The translations under genes and the position numbers were made by a program. A DNA stretch of 64,000 nucleotides. Origin: Flavobacteriaceae bacterium (GTDB lineage Bacteria; Bacteroidota; Bacteroidia; Flavobacteriales; Flavobacteriaceae). Under the pieces are notes generated by a model, which worked only from the letters and a program-made list of their open reading frames with translations, did no database searches and had not been told where the DNA came from. Within the stretch, counting starts at the first letter, position 1. Each line of letters begins with the position of its first letter. Positions 8,338 through 14,921 of this stretch are shown piece after piece. Location of the stretch: contig SIHP01000002.1 in the NCBI GenBank assembly GCA_004762155.1, positions 124,001-188,000 on the forward strand, written 5' to 3'.

Positions 8338-9345
8338 ATGAAAACTTTTTTTAAAACATCTCTTTTAATACTTTTAACAGCCGTCTTTTTTCAGTCGTGT
8401 ACTTCTAACGAATCTGACGAAGAGCTTGTTTCTAATGAAATAGAAACATCTACAAATTTGGCAGAAAAAATAATAGCCACTGCAACTTCTAAAAATGACC
8501 TAAGTATAGTTAATCCTGAATGTGCCCCAACAACACTAGGTCTTAATTCATCATTATTGTTTTGTTATTTTAGGAACCCTCAAGGAGATTATTATTCAAT
8601 GGATATTCCAATGACATCATGGGAAGAAAGCTATCAAGAAAAAAAAGAATTAGCTTATGAAGAAACTGGGATTAGATTTACTGATGATGATTTTTTTATT
8701 CAACAGGTTTTAGTGGGAGTTACTTTCATAATTAAACCTGAGAACATTGTAAATTATTTTGAAACTTGCGAATATGGAAGCTCTGATCATTATAATGATG
8801 ACCCTAATTTTAAAGTATCATTATCAGAAATCAACTTTGATTGCGATGCTAGTGTTATAGCTTATGTAGACGGAAATCCACTTTTTTCTCGAGAAAAAAT
8901 AAACTTAAGTGATGGAATAAGTTTTATTGAAAATGAGTTAATTACGTATAACACAAGTAATAGTACATCTCATACTTTAGATGATGTATATGTTTCTAAT
9001 TTATATTACACTTCTCCTTCTGGAACAGAAGGGTACTCAATAAAAAGAGAAGAAATACTAAACTATTTTGATGGTTGCTCATTAGACAGAGATATTAATG
9101 ACAACGATTGTTTAAATTTTGTGTATCCTTTACAAGTAAATCGTTCTAGCTTGTCATCAGGGGAAACTACCTCTACTACTATAGAAAATGATGACGATTT
9201 AGCAACTACTTTTAGTACAAATACAGATGAACTAACTTTTATATACCCTATCAATTTATTAGGGCAAGACGGAACCGTTTTAACTATAGAAAATGATGAA
9301 GCTCTTGAAAATGCTTTAGATAGTTCTGCTAATTATTGTTATTAA
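8338..9345 (+). CDS. Array lipoprotein, paralog 4
   Basis: The protein has 335 residues with lipobox FFQSC (Cys21) and tether TSNESDEELVSNE. Module 1 runs from PECAPTT to FETCEYG and contains one additional cysteine (LLFCYF), so the disulfide pattern may differ from the other copies. Module 2 runs from FDCDASV to FDGCSLD, and module 3 from NDCLNFVYPLQVN to NYCY. The C-terminal module here reads ATTFSTNTDELTFIYPINLLGQ, close to paralogs 1 and 2. The function is unknown; the next gene is the leucine-rich-repeat protein. Confidence 0.85.
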   Translation: MKTFFKTSLLILLTAVFFQSCTSNESDEELVSNEIETSTNLAEKIIATATSKNDLSIVNPECAPTTLGLNSSLLFCYFRNPQGDYYSMDIPMTSWEESYQEKKELAYEETGIRFTDDDFFIQQVLVGVTFIIKPENIVNYFETCEYGSSDHYNDDPNFKVSLSEINFDCDASVIAYVDGNPLFSREKINLSDGISFIENELITYNTSNSTSHTLDDVYVSNLYYTSPSGTEGYSIKREEILNYFDGCSLDRDINDNDCLNFVYPLQVNRSSLSSGETTSTTIENDDDLATTFSTNTDELTFIYPINLLGQDGTVLTIENDEALENALDSSANYCY

Positions 9346-9367
9346 ATCTTTCTATAAAAAAACATAT

Positions 9368-9396
9368 AAAAGCTCAGTTTTTCAACTGAGCTTTTT
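9368..9396 (+). terminator. Rho-independent terminator after paralog 4
   Basis: The stem AAAGCTCAGTT / AACTGAGCTTT has its loop bases in the TTTC orientation and is followed by TTTTT. Confidence 0.85.
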
Positions 9397-9470
9397 GGTT
9401 TTATAATTTTATGACAGTTACTGTAAATCACAAACACATAAATTATTACTTATATTTTTTGTTTCATTTT

Positions 9471-9506
9471 AAACCCTCCAAAAAAAATACTTTTTTTAGA
9501 GGGTTT
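9471..9506 (+). terminator. Second hairpin overlapping the LRR gene promoter
   Basis: AAACCCTCCAAAAAAA pairs with TTTTTTTAGAGGGTTT with a single mismatch. As at 5812, the right arm contains the upstream promoter element. It follows a regular terminator by only 75 bases, so it may act to insulate the next promoter. Confidence 0.55.
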
Positions 9507-9529
9507 TTATATTCCACTACGTTTTAATA
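9498..9529 (+). promoter_or_regulatory. ECF-type promoter of the LRR gene (motif copy 7)
   Basis: AGAGGGTTTTTAT is followed by ACGTTTTAATAA, with 18 nt from GGG (9501) to ACG (9519). This is the only copy with A instead of T before CG. It ties a protein from another family into the regulon. Confidence 0.72.
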
Positions 9530-9553
9530 ATAGTAATAACTAATTATAAAAAA

Positions 9554-11107
9554 ATGAAAAAAACTACTTTAATAGTATTAACAATAGCATTAACCTTTAC
9601 AAGGCTACATGCTCAATGTACAGATGATGTAATCATACCTGACCCTAATTTTAAAGCTAACTTAATAGCTAATACAGCTATAAATACAAATGGAGATGAT
9701 GAAATTAGTTGTGATGAGGCATCCGCTTATACAGGCGCTATAACTCTTGGTAATAACAACATCGTAGATTTAACAGGTATAGAGGCTTTTGTTAATATTA
9801 CGGAATTAAACTGTAAAACATCTCTGGAGACAACCGGCGCTAACAAATTAACCAGTTTAAATATATCAAATAATTTAAAATTGGAAGTTTTAAACTGTAG
9901 TTTTAATCCACTAACCAATTTAGATATCTCTAATAACACTAATTTAAAAAGGTTACTGTGTAGTACTACAGAATTAACCACTTTAAACTTATCAAACAAC
10001 ACTAATTTAACACATTTAACATGTGATAATAATAATCTCTCAAGTATAGACCTATCAAATAATCCAGACTTAGTTTCTTTATCGATTAAAGAAAATTATT
10101 TGAATAATTTAGATACCTCTAATAATACTAATTTAGTGGATTTAGACTGTAGTTCTAATCCTTTATTAACTAATTTAGATACCTCTAATAATACTAATTT
10201 AGTAAATTTAGATTGTAGTTCTAGTCCTTTATTAACTAATTTAGATCTGTCTAATAATGTAAAATTGATAACTTTAAATTATGCTTATAATAGTAACCTA
10301 ATCCTAAAAAACCTATCATATCATATTTTAGAATATTTAAATTGCAGTGCTACAGAATTAACTACTTTAGACCTATCTAACTACACTAGTTTACAAACCT
10401 TAGTTTGCGATAATAATCCATTAACTAATTTAGACCTATCAAAGAATACTAATTTAGAAGTATTAATGTGTACAGCTGCAGAATTAACCACATTAGACCT
10501 ATCAAACAATACTGGTTTATTAGCTTTATTTTGTGATAGTAATAGATTAACTAATTTAGATCTATCAAAGAATACCAATTTAGACCATTTAAGTTGTGAG
10601 AATAATGCCCTAACCACTCTAGACCTTTCAAGCCATACTAATTTAATACTTTTACGTTGCGCTAACAATTCTTTAACAAGCTTAAACATAGCAAATGGTA
10701 ACAACACAAATCTAATTAGTATTTTTTTATCTTTTAAAAACAATCCAAATCTAACCTGTATTCAAGTAGATGATGTAGCTTCTGTAAATACTTCAAGCTG
10801 GTGGATTGCTGCAAAGGATGCTACAACAACTTATAGCACCAATTGTTCAGCTACCGCAAGTATTATAGACACTGAATTTAATAACGCAACAATACTCTCC
10901 CCTAACCCTGTTAAAACAAAACTAAACATCTCATTACAGGCAGGTGAATTATTAAAAAAAGTGCAAATTTATAATCTGTTAGGTAAAGAAATAGTAACCA
11001 CCAAAGAAGCGGAAATAAATCTTGAAAATTTAAATACAGGAATTTATATGTTAAAAATAGAAAGCAATACTGGAAAGGTTGCCCTTAAAAAAATTATTAA
11101 AAATTAA
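9554..11107 (+). CDS. T9SS-secreted leucine-rich-repeat surface protein
   Basis: The 517-residue protein has a signal peptide ending near RLHAQ (residue 21). Residues of about 25-75 resemble the N-terminal cap seen in flavobacterial LRR proteins (IIPDPNFKANLI, DGDDEISCDEA type). About 14 short repeats of the form L-DLSNNTNL--L-C--N-LT-L follow, at roughly 21 residues each. The last 75 residues are a T9SS sorting domain (LSPNPVKTKLNISL, then LNTGIYMLKIES and KKIIKN). LRR domains usually bind proteins or glycans. Its position inside the lipoprotein array and its matching promoter suggest a joint role at the cell surface. Repeats near 10120-10250 are almost identical, indicating internal duplication. 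Confidence 0.9.
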   Translation: MKKTTLIVLTIALTFTRLHAQCTDDVIIPDPNFKANLIANTAINTNGDDEISCDEASAYTGAITLGNNNIVDLTGIEAFVNITELNCKTSLETTGANKLTSLNISNNLKLEVLNCSFNPLTNLDISNNTNLKRLLCSTTELTTLNLSNNTNLTHLTCDNNNLSSIDLSNNPDLVSLSIKENYLNNLDTSNNTNLVDLDCSSNPLLTNLDTSNNTNLVNLDCSSSPLLTNLDLSNNVKLITLNYAYNSNLILKNLSYHILEYLNCSATELTTLDLSNYTSLQTLVCDNNPLTNLDLSKNTNLEVLMCTAAELTTLDLSNNTGLLALFCDSNRLTNLDLSKNTNLDHLSCENNALTTLDLSSHTNLILLRCANNSLTSLNIANGNNTNLISIFLSFKNNPNLTCIQVDDVASVNTSSWWIAAKDATTTYSTNCSATASIIDTEFNNATILSPNPVKTKLNISLQAGELLKKVQIYNLLGKEIVTTKEAEINLENLNTGIYMLKIESNTGKVALKKIIKN

Positions 11108-11116
11108 AAGTTTTTT

Positions 11117-11147
11117 AGAGGGTTTTTATACTCCAAATCGTTTTAAT
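11117..11147 (+). promoter_or_regulatory. ECF-type promoter of paralog 5 (motif copy 8)
   Basis: AGAGGGTTTTTAT is followed by TCGTTTTAATAA, with 18 nt from GGG (11120) to TCG (11138). It starts only 9 bases after the stop of the LRR gene, with no terminator between. Confidence 0.76.
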
Positions 11148-11174
11148 AATAACAACAATAAATAAACTTTAATT

Positions 11175-12164
11175 ATGAAAACCTTTTTTAAAATATCTCT
11201 TTCAATACTTTTTACAGCTATCTTTTTTCAGTCGTGTACAGACAATCTAGATATAGTGGATACTCAAACAATAAACACAAATATAATAGATAAAATAATA
11301 GCTACAGCAACCTCTACTAAAGATTTAAACTTAATTAATTCTAATTGTTTTTCTCCTGTAGGAACCATAGATGCTCCATCTTTACAAGGTTATTTTTTGA
11401 ATAATCAAGGTGATTATTATCCTGCACTTACAAAAATGGATGAAAATTGGGAAAACAATTATGAAGAGAGTAAAAATTATGCTTCTCAACAAGTTGGAGT
11501 TGAATTTACTGATGAAGATTTTTTTATTCGTAATATCATCCGATTTGATAACTTTACGGAAATATTCGGACATGATAATATCGTAGACTATTTTAATGAT
11601 TGTACCTTTAATGGAGACTCTAAAAGGACTTATTTAGATAATAGTGTATCAATAGCTGAAGTTAACTTTAATTGTGATGCTCAGGTAACTTACATTTTAA
11701 ACAACAAGACAATTTTAAACCTTTACACTCCAGGTTCATTAGATAAAGGCTTGAGCCCTGTAGAAAGTTCTGTAACTTTATACAACACAAATAATAACAC
11801 CAATTATACTATAGATGATGTAAGTGTTTGCGATGTTAGATATTCTTCAGCTACTGGTGTAGTTGTTCTTAATACAAGAACACAAATCTTAAATTATTTT
11901 GAAAACTGTTCTTACGAAAGAGATATTAATGACAACGATTGTTTAAATTTTGTGTATCCACTAGAAATTAATCGTATAAACCAACAAATGAATGAAGTAG
12001 TTACCTTAGAAAATGATGAAGATTTAGTAAATACATTTAGTACAAGTGCACCAGCCTTTATTTTTCCTATAAACCTATTAGGTGCCAACGGAACTCTTGT
12101 AACTGTAGATACTATTGATGCTCTTGAAATTGCTTTAGATAGTGCTGCCACTTATTGCGAATAA
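11175..12164 (+). CDS. Array lipoprotein, paralog 5
   Basis: At 329 residues this is the shortest paralog. The lipobox is FFQSC (Cys21), but the tether (TDNLDIVDTQTINTN) differs from the SNE(T/S) form of the others. Modules run from SNCFSPVG to FNDCTFN, FNCDAQV to FENCSYE, and NDCLNFVYPLEIN to TYCE. Module 2 has an extra cysteine (VCDVRY). The start of the C-terminal module is shared with paralogs 3, 6 and 7 (NQQMNEVVTLENDEDL form), whereas paralogs 1, 2 and 4 have the TTTIEND form. That gives two C-terminal subtypes in the array. The function is unknown. Confidence 0.85.
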   Translation: MKTFFKISLSILFTAIFFQSCTDNLDIVDTQTINTNIIDKIIATATSTKDLNLINSNCFSPVGTIDAPSLQGYFLNNQGDYYPALTKMDENWENNYEESKNYASQQVGVEFTDEDFFIRNIIRFDNFTEIFGHDNIVDYFNDCTFNGDSKRTYLDNSVSIAEVNFNCDAQVTYILNNKTILNLYTPGSLDKGLSPVESSVTLYNTNNNTNYTIDDVSVCDVRYSSATGVVVLNTRTQILNYFENCSYERDINDNDCLNFVYPLEINRINQQMNEVVTLENDEDLVNTFSTSAPAFIFPINLLGANGTLVTVDTIDALEIALDSAATYCE

Positions 12165-12182
12165 TTTCTTTTCAAAAAACAT

Positions 12183-12215
12183 AAAAAAGCTCAGTTAAAA
12201 AACTGAGCTTTTTTT
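12183..12215 (+). terminator. Rho-independent terminator after paralog 5
   Basis: The stem AAAAAGCTCAGTT / AACTGAGCTTTTT is followed by a T-rich tail. Confidence 0.85.
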
Positions 12216-12314
12216 GTTTTATACTATTATAAACCTTCTAAAAAACTACAAACAACCAAATAAACATTATTACTTAAGATATTATTTCTCTCTAAATTTT
12301 CTTTAAAAAAAACA

Positions 12315-12545
12315 CTTTTTTAAGAGGGTTTTTACAAACTGAATCGTTTTAATTATAAACAACAATAAATAAACCCTTATAATGAAAAACTTTTTTAAAA
12401 CAGCAACCTTATTACTTGTAGCAACTTTTGTTTTACAATCTTGTACTTCTAATGAAACGGATGAAGACATTGTTTCTGATGAACAAATAATAACCACAGA
12501 TTTAACTGATAAAATAATAACCACAGCAACTTCTCTTAACGATTA
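12315..12545. repeat. Direct repeat of promoter and 5' gene half, copy A
   Basis: About 230 bases covering the promoter, the leader and the first 55 codons of paralog 6 recur at 13511-13741 with very few changes, at an offset of 1196 bases. This is the youngest duplication in the array. Confidence 0.85.
12323..12353 (+). promoter_or_regulatory. ECF-type promoter of paralog 6 (motif copy 9)
   Basis: AGAGGGTTTTTAC is followed by TCGTTTTAATTA, with 18 nt from GGG (12326) to TCG (12344). Confidence 0.78.
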
Positions 12546-13377
12546 CAACTTTTTTGTAAGCAATGCTGCAAAAACAAACTGTGGCTTATTAACTATTACT
12601 AGTGGTTATTTTAACAACCCAGAAGGGGATTATTTCTCTTTTTATTTCTCTGGTACGGAATCCTTAGAAATGTGGCTTACGCAATATAATGATGCTAAAT
12701 TAGAAGCTTTTAACGCTACAGGAATAGAATTTTCTGATGAAGATTTTTTTATAAGCTACATAAGTAATCCTACTGGATTTAGTTGGATAGAAAAACGTGA
12801 ATCAATGCTAGATTACTTTGAAAATTGTACATATGGACAGGGCGACACTTATGACTTTGGATTACCTTTTACGGATATTTCTTCAAATTGTGATAGTAAC
12901 ACAGAAATAATTTATTGGATAACTGGTGATAACGGTACATTTGAAGCTTCATCTTTAAATTCAGCAGAAGATGCATTGGCTAGTTATAATCTACAAAACA
13001 ACACAAACTATACACTAGAAAATGTAAAAGTTGGTAGTCTAAAATATATAACTCCTAATCAGGAAACATTATGGTTAGTAACTACAAAAGATCTAACAAA
13101 TTATTTTGAAAACTGTATGCTTTCTAGAGATTCATCTGAAGATGATTGTTTAAATTTTGTATATCCTTTACAAGTAAATCGTACAAATCAACAAATGAAT
13201 GAAATAGTTACTTTAGAAAATGATGAAGATTTAGCAACTACTTTTGGTACCAATCCTAGTGAACTAGCTTTTGCTTTTCCTATCAATTTATTAGGCGCAA
13301 ATGGAACCACTGTAACTATAGACACTAATGAAGAACTTGAAAATGCTTTAGATAATTCTGCTACTTATTGCCAATAG
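12382..13377 (+). CDS. Array lipoprotein, paralog 6
   Basis: The protein has 331 residues with lipobox VLQSC (Cys21) and tether TSNETDEDIVSDE. Modules run from TNCGLLTI to FENCTYG, SNCDSNT to FENCMLS, and DDCLNFVYPLQVN to TYCQ. It is closest to paralog 7 over its whole length and to paralog 1 in module 1 (SLEMWLTQYNDAKLEAF versus SLDMWLTAYENVKIDAF). The second half of module 2 (KVGSLKYITPNQETL) is shared with paralog 7 only. No catalytic motif is visible. It is presumably an outer-membrane lipoprotein under the local ECF sigma factor. Confidence 0.85.
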   Translation: MKNFFKTATLLLVATFVLQSCTSNETDEDIVSDEQIITTDLTDKIITTATSLNDYNFFVSNAAKTNCGLLTITSGYFNNPEGDYFSFYFSGTESLEMWLTQYNDAKLEAFNATGIEFSDEDFFISYISNPTGFSWIEKRESMLDYFENCTYGQGDTYDFGLPFTDISSNCDSNTEIIYWITGDNGTFEASSLNSAEDALASYNLQNNTNYTLENVKVGSLKYITPNQETLWLVTTKDLTNYFENCMLSRDSSEDDCLNFVYPLQVNRTNQQMNEIVTLENDEDLATTFGTNPSELAFAFPINLLGANGTTVTIDTNEELENALDNSATYCQ

Positions 13378-13396
13378 CCTCTTTTTCAAAAAAACT

Positions 13397-13429
13397 AAAA
13401 AAGCTCAGTTTTTCAACTGAGCTTTTTTA
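13397..13429 (+). terminator. Rho-independent terminator after paralog 6
   Basis: The stem AAAAGCTCAGTT / AACTGAGCTTTT is followed by a T run. Confidence 0.85.
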
Positions 13430-13510
13430 GTTTTTAATATTATGAAACCTCCTAAAACCAAATACATAAGTTATTACTTAAGATTTTATTCTAAATATTT
13501 AAAATAAATA

Positions 13511-13741
13511 CTTTTTTTAGAGGGTTTTTACAAACTGAATCGTTTTAATTATAAACAACAATAAATAAACCCTTATAATGAAAAACTTTTTTAAAACAGC
13601 AACCTTATTACTTGTAGCAACTTTTGTTTTACAATCTTGTACTTCTAATGAAACGGATGAAGACATTGTTTCTGATGAGCAAATAATAACCACAGATTTA
13701 GCTGATAAAATAATAACCACAGCAACTTCTCTTAACGATTA
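13511..13741. repeat. Direct repeat of promoter and 5' gene half, copy B
   Basis: This is the second copy of the 12315-12545 repeat, covering the promoter, leader and N-terminal codons of paralog 7. Confidence 0.85.
13519..13549 (+). promoter_or_regulatory. ECF-type promoter of paralog 7 (motif copy 10)
   Basis: AGAGGGTTTTTAC is followed by TCGTTTTAATTA, with 18 nt from GGG (13522) to TCG (13540). It is the last copy I can find in the window. Confidence 0.78.
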
Positions 13742-14585
13742 TAATTTCTTTGTAAGTAATGCCTCAAAAACTAACTGTGGTTTATTATCTATTACAAGTG
13801 GTTATTTTAACACTCCAGAAGGAGATCATTTCCCTTTTACTTTTTCTAATACAGAATCCTTAGAAATGTGGCTTACACAATATAATGATGCCAAACTCCA
13901 AGCTTTTAATGCTACAGGAGTAGAATTTTCTGATGAAGATTTTTTTATAACTTATATAAGTAGGCCTACTGGATTTAGTGGTTTAGAAAAACGTGAATCA
14001 ATGCTAGATTACTTTGAAAATTGTGACTATGGGTTTGGAGACACTCCTGACTATGGTTTACCTTTTACGGATATTTCTTCCAATTGTGATAGTAACGCAG
14101 AAATACATTATTGGATAACTGGTGATGACGGTACATTTGAAGCTTCTTTTGAAACTTCATCTTTAAATTCAGCAGAAGATACATTGGATAGTTATAATCT
14201 ACAAAACAACACAAACTATACACTAGAAAACGTAAAAGTTGGTAGTCTAAAATATATAACTCCTAATCAGGAAACATTACGATTATCCACCATAAAGGAA
14301 CTAACAAATTATTTTGAAAACTGTATGCTTTCCAGAGATGCTTCTGAAGATGATTGTTTAAATTTTGTATATCCTTTACAAGTAAATCGTACAAATCAAC
14401 AAATGAATGAAATAATTACTTTAGAAAATGATGATGATTTAGCTACTACTTTTGGTACCAATCCTAGTGAACTAGCTTTTGTTTTTCCTATAAACCTATT
14501 AGGTGCAAACGGAACTGCTATAACTATAGATACTAATGAAGCTCTTGAAACAGCTTTAGATAGTGCTGCTACCTATTCTAATTAA
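13578..14585 (+). CDS. Array lipoprotein, paralog 7 (terminal cysteine lost)
   Basis: The protein has 335 residues with lipobox VLQSC (Cys21). It is nearly identical to paralog 6 in the signal peptide and tether and similar throughout, with a 4-residue duplication (FEAS-FETS) in module 2. Modules run from TNCGLLSI to FENCDYG, SNCDSNA to FENCMLS, and DDCLNFVYPLQVN to TYSN. The last cysteine, present as YC in the other six paralogs, is replaced by serine, so module 3 cannot close its presumed disulfide. It is the end of the array, and its terminator is also degenerate. Confidence 0.85.
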   Translation: MKNFFKTATLLLVATFVLQSCTSNETDEDIVSDEQIITTDLADKIITTATSLNDYNFFVSNASKTNCGLLSITSGYFNTPEGDHFPFTFSNTESLEMWLTQYNDAKLQAFNATGVEFSDEDFFITYISRPTGFSGLEKRESMLDYFENCDYGFGDTPDYGLPFTDISSNCDSNAEIHYWITGDDGTFEASFETSSLNSAEDTLDSYNLQNNTNYTLENVKVGSLKYITPNQETLRLSTIKELTNYFENCMLSRDASEDDCLNFVYPLQVNRTNQQMNEIITLENDDDLATTFGTNPSELAFVFPINLLGANGTAITIDTNEALETALDSAATYSN

Positions 14586-14606
14586 ACATATATCTTAACA
14601 ACAAAT

Positions 14607-14635
14607 AAAAGCTTAGTTTTTAAACTAGGCTTTAT
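14607..14635 (+). terminator. Degenerate terminator after paralog 7
   Basis: AAAGCTTAGTTTTTAAACTAGGCTTT keeps the outline of the GCTCAGTT stem with mismatches (key bases GCTTAGTT and AACTAGGC) and has a weak T tail. Confidence 0.55.
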
Positions 14636-14778
14636 CTGTTTTTAACATTTAAAAAAGTTTTTCATAATAAATAACCTTAAACAAAAGCTATAATCAAGAG
14701 ACATTAAAGAGTTAAATATCGCTCCCAACAAGTGTAAATTAAACAAAATCAAAGATTTACACATGTTTCAAAAATTAA

Positions 14779-14827
14779 AAAAGGCGGAAATCCACACGAA
14801 TCAAGGTGGTTTTCCGCCTCTTTTTTC
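14779..14827 (+). terminator. Strong bulged rho-independent terminator
   Basis: GGCGGAAA-TCCAC pairs with GGTGGTTTTCCGCC around a 9-nt loop and is followed by TTTTTT. It is much more GC-rich than its surroundings and closes the lipoprotein region. Confidence 0.8.
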
Positions 14828-14921
14828 TCTCATTTTAAAATACTTTTACAAAACCAAACCAATATAAAAACATAATTAACTATCATTTTGGGGAAAATTA
14901 TAGTTATAAAAAATTTTTACT

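Larger units (their letters stand above)
4661..14585 (+). repeat. Tandem array of seven promoter-lipoprotein units
   Basis: Seven units of about 1.2 kb, each containing the GAGGG/TCGTTTT promoter, a lipoprotein gene and usually a GCTCAGTT hairpin terminator, are repeated in the same direction. A leucine-rich-repeat gene with the same promoter interrupts the series between units 4 and 5. Signal peptide codons and the last 80 or so codons are strongly conserved, while the middle diverges. Units 6 and 7 and the spacers after units 2 and 3 are nearly identical in DNA, so duplication has been recent and repeated. Confidence 0.9.
14586..14921. other. Intergenic region with two hairpins
   Basis: The 336 bases between the lipoprotein array and the propeller gene hold two hairpins and no coding frame that I can support. 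The last 60 bases contain TTTTGGGGAAAATTATAG, which could be part of the promoter of the next gene. Confidence 0.6.

Noticed and set aside
9900..10700. Regular DNA repeats of about 63 bases that might look like a CRISPR array
   Set aside because: They encode the leucine-rich repeats in one continuous frame. There are no constant repeats with unique spacers and no cas genes.
5446..12524. Recurrent minus-strand open frames of 60-90 codons opposite the C-terminal or N-terminal parts of the lipoprotein paralogs (for example 5446-5679, 6619-6840, 7856-8080, 12303-12524)
   Set aside because: They recur because the plus-strand module is conserved. They have no start context or family of their own and lie fully inside clear plus-strand genes.
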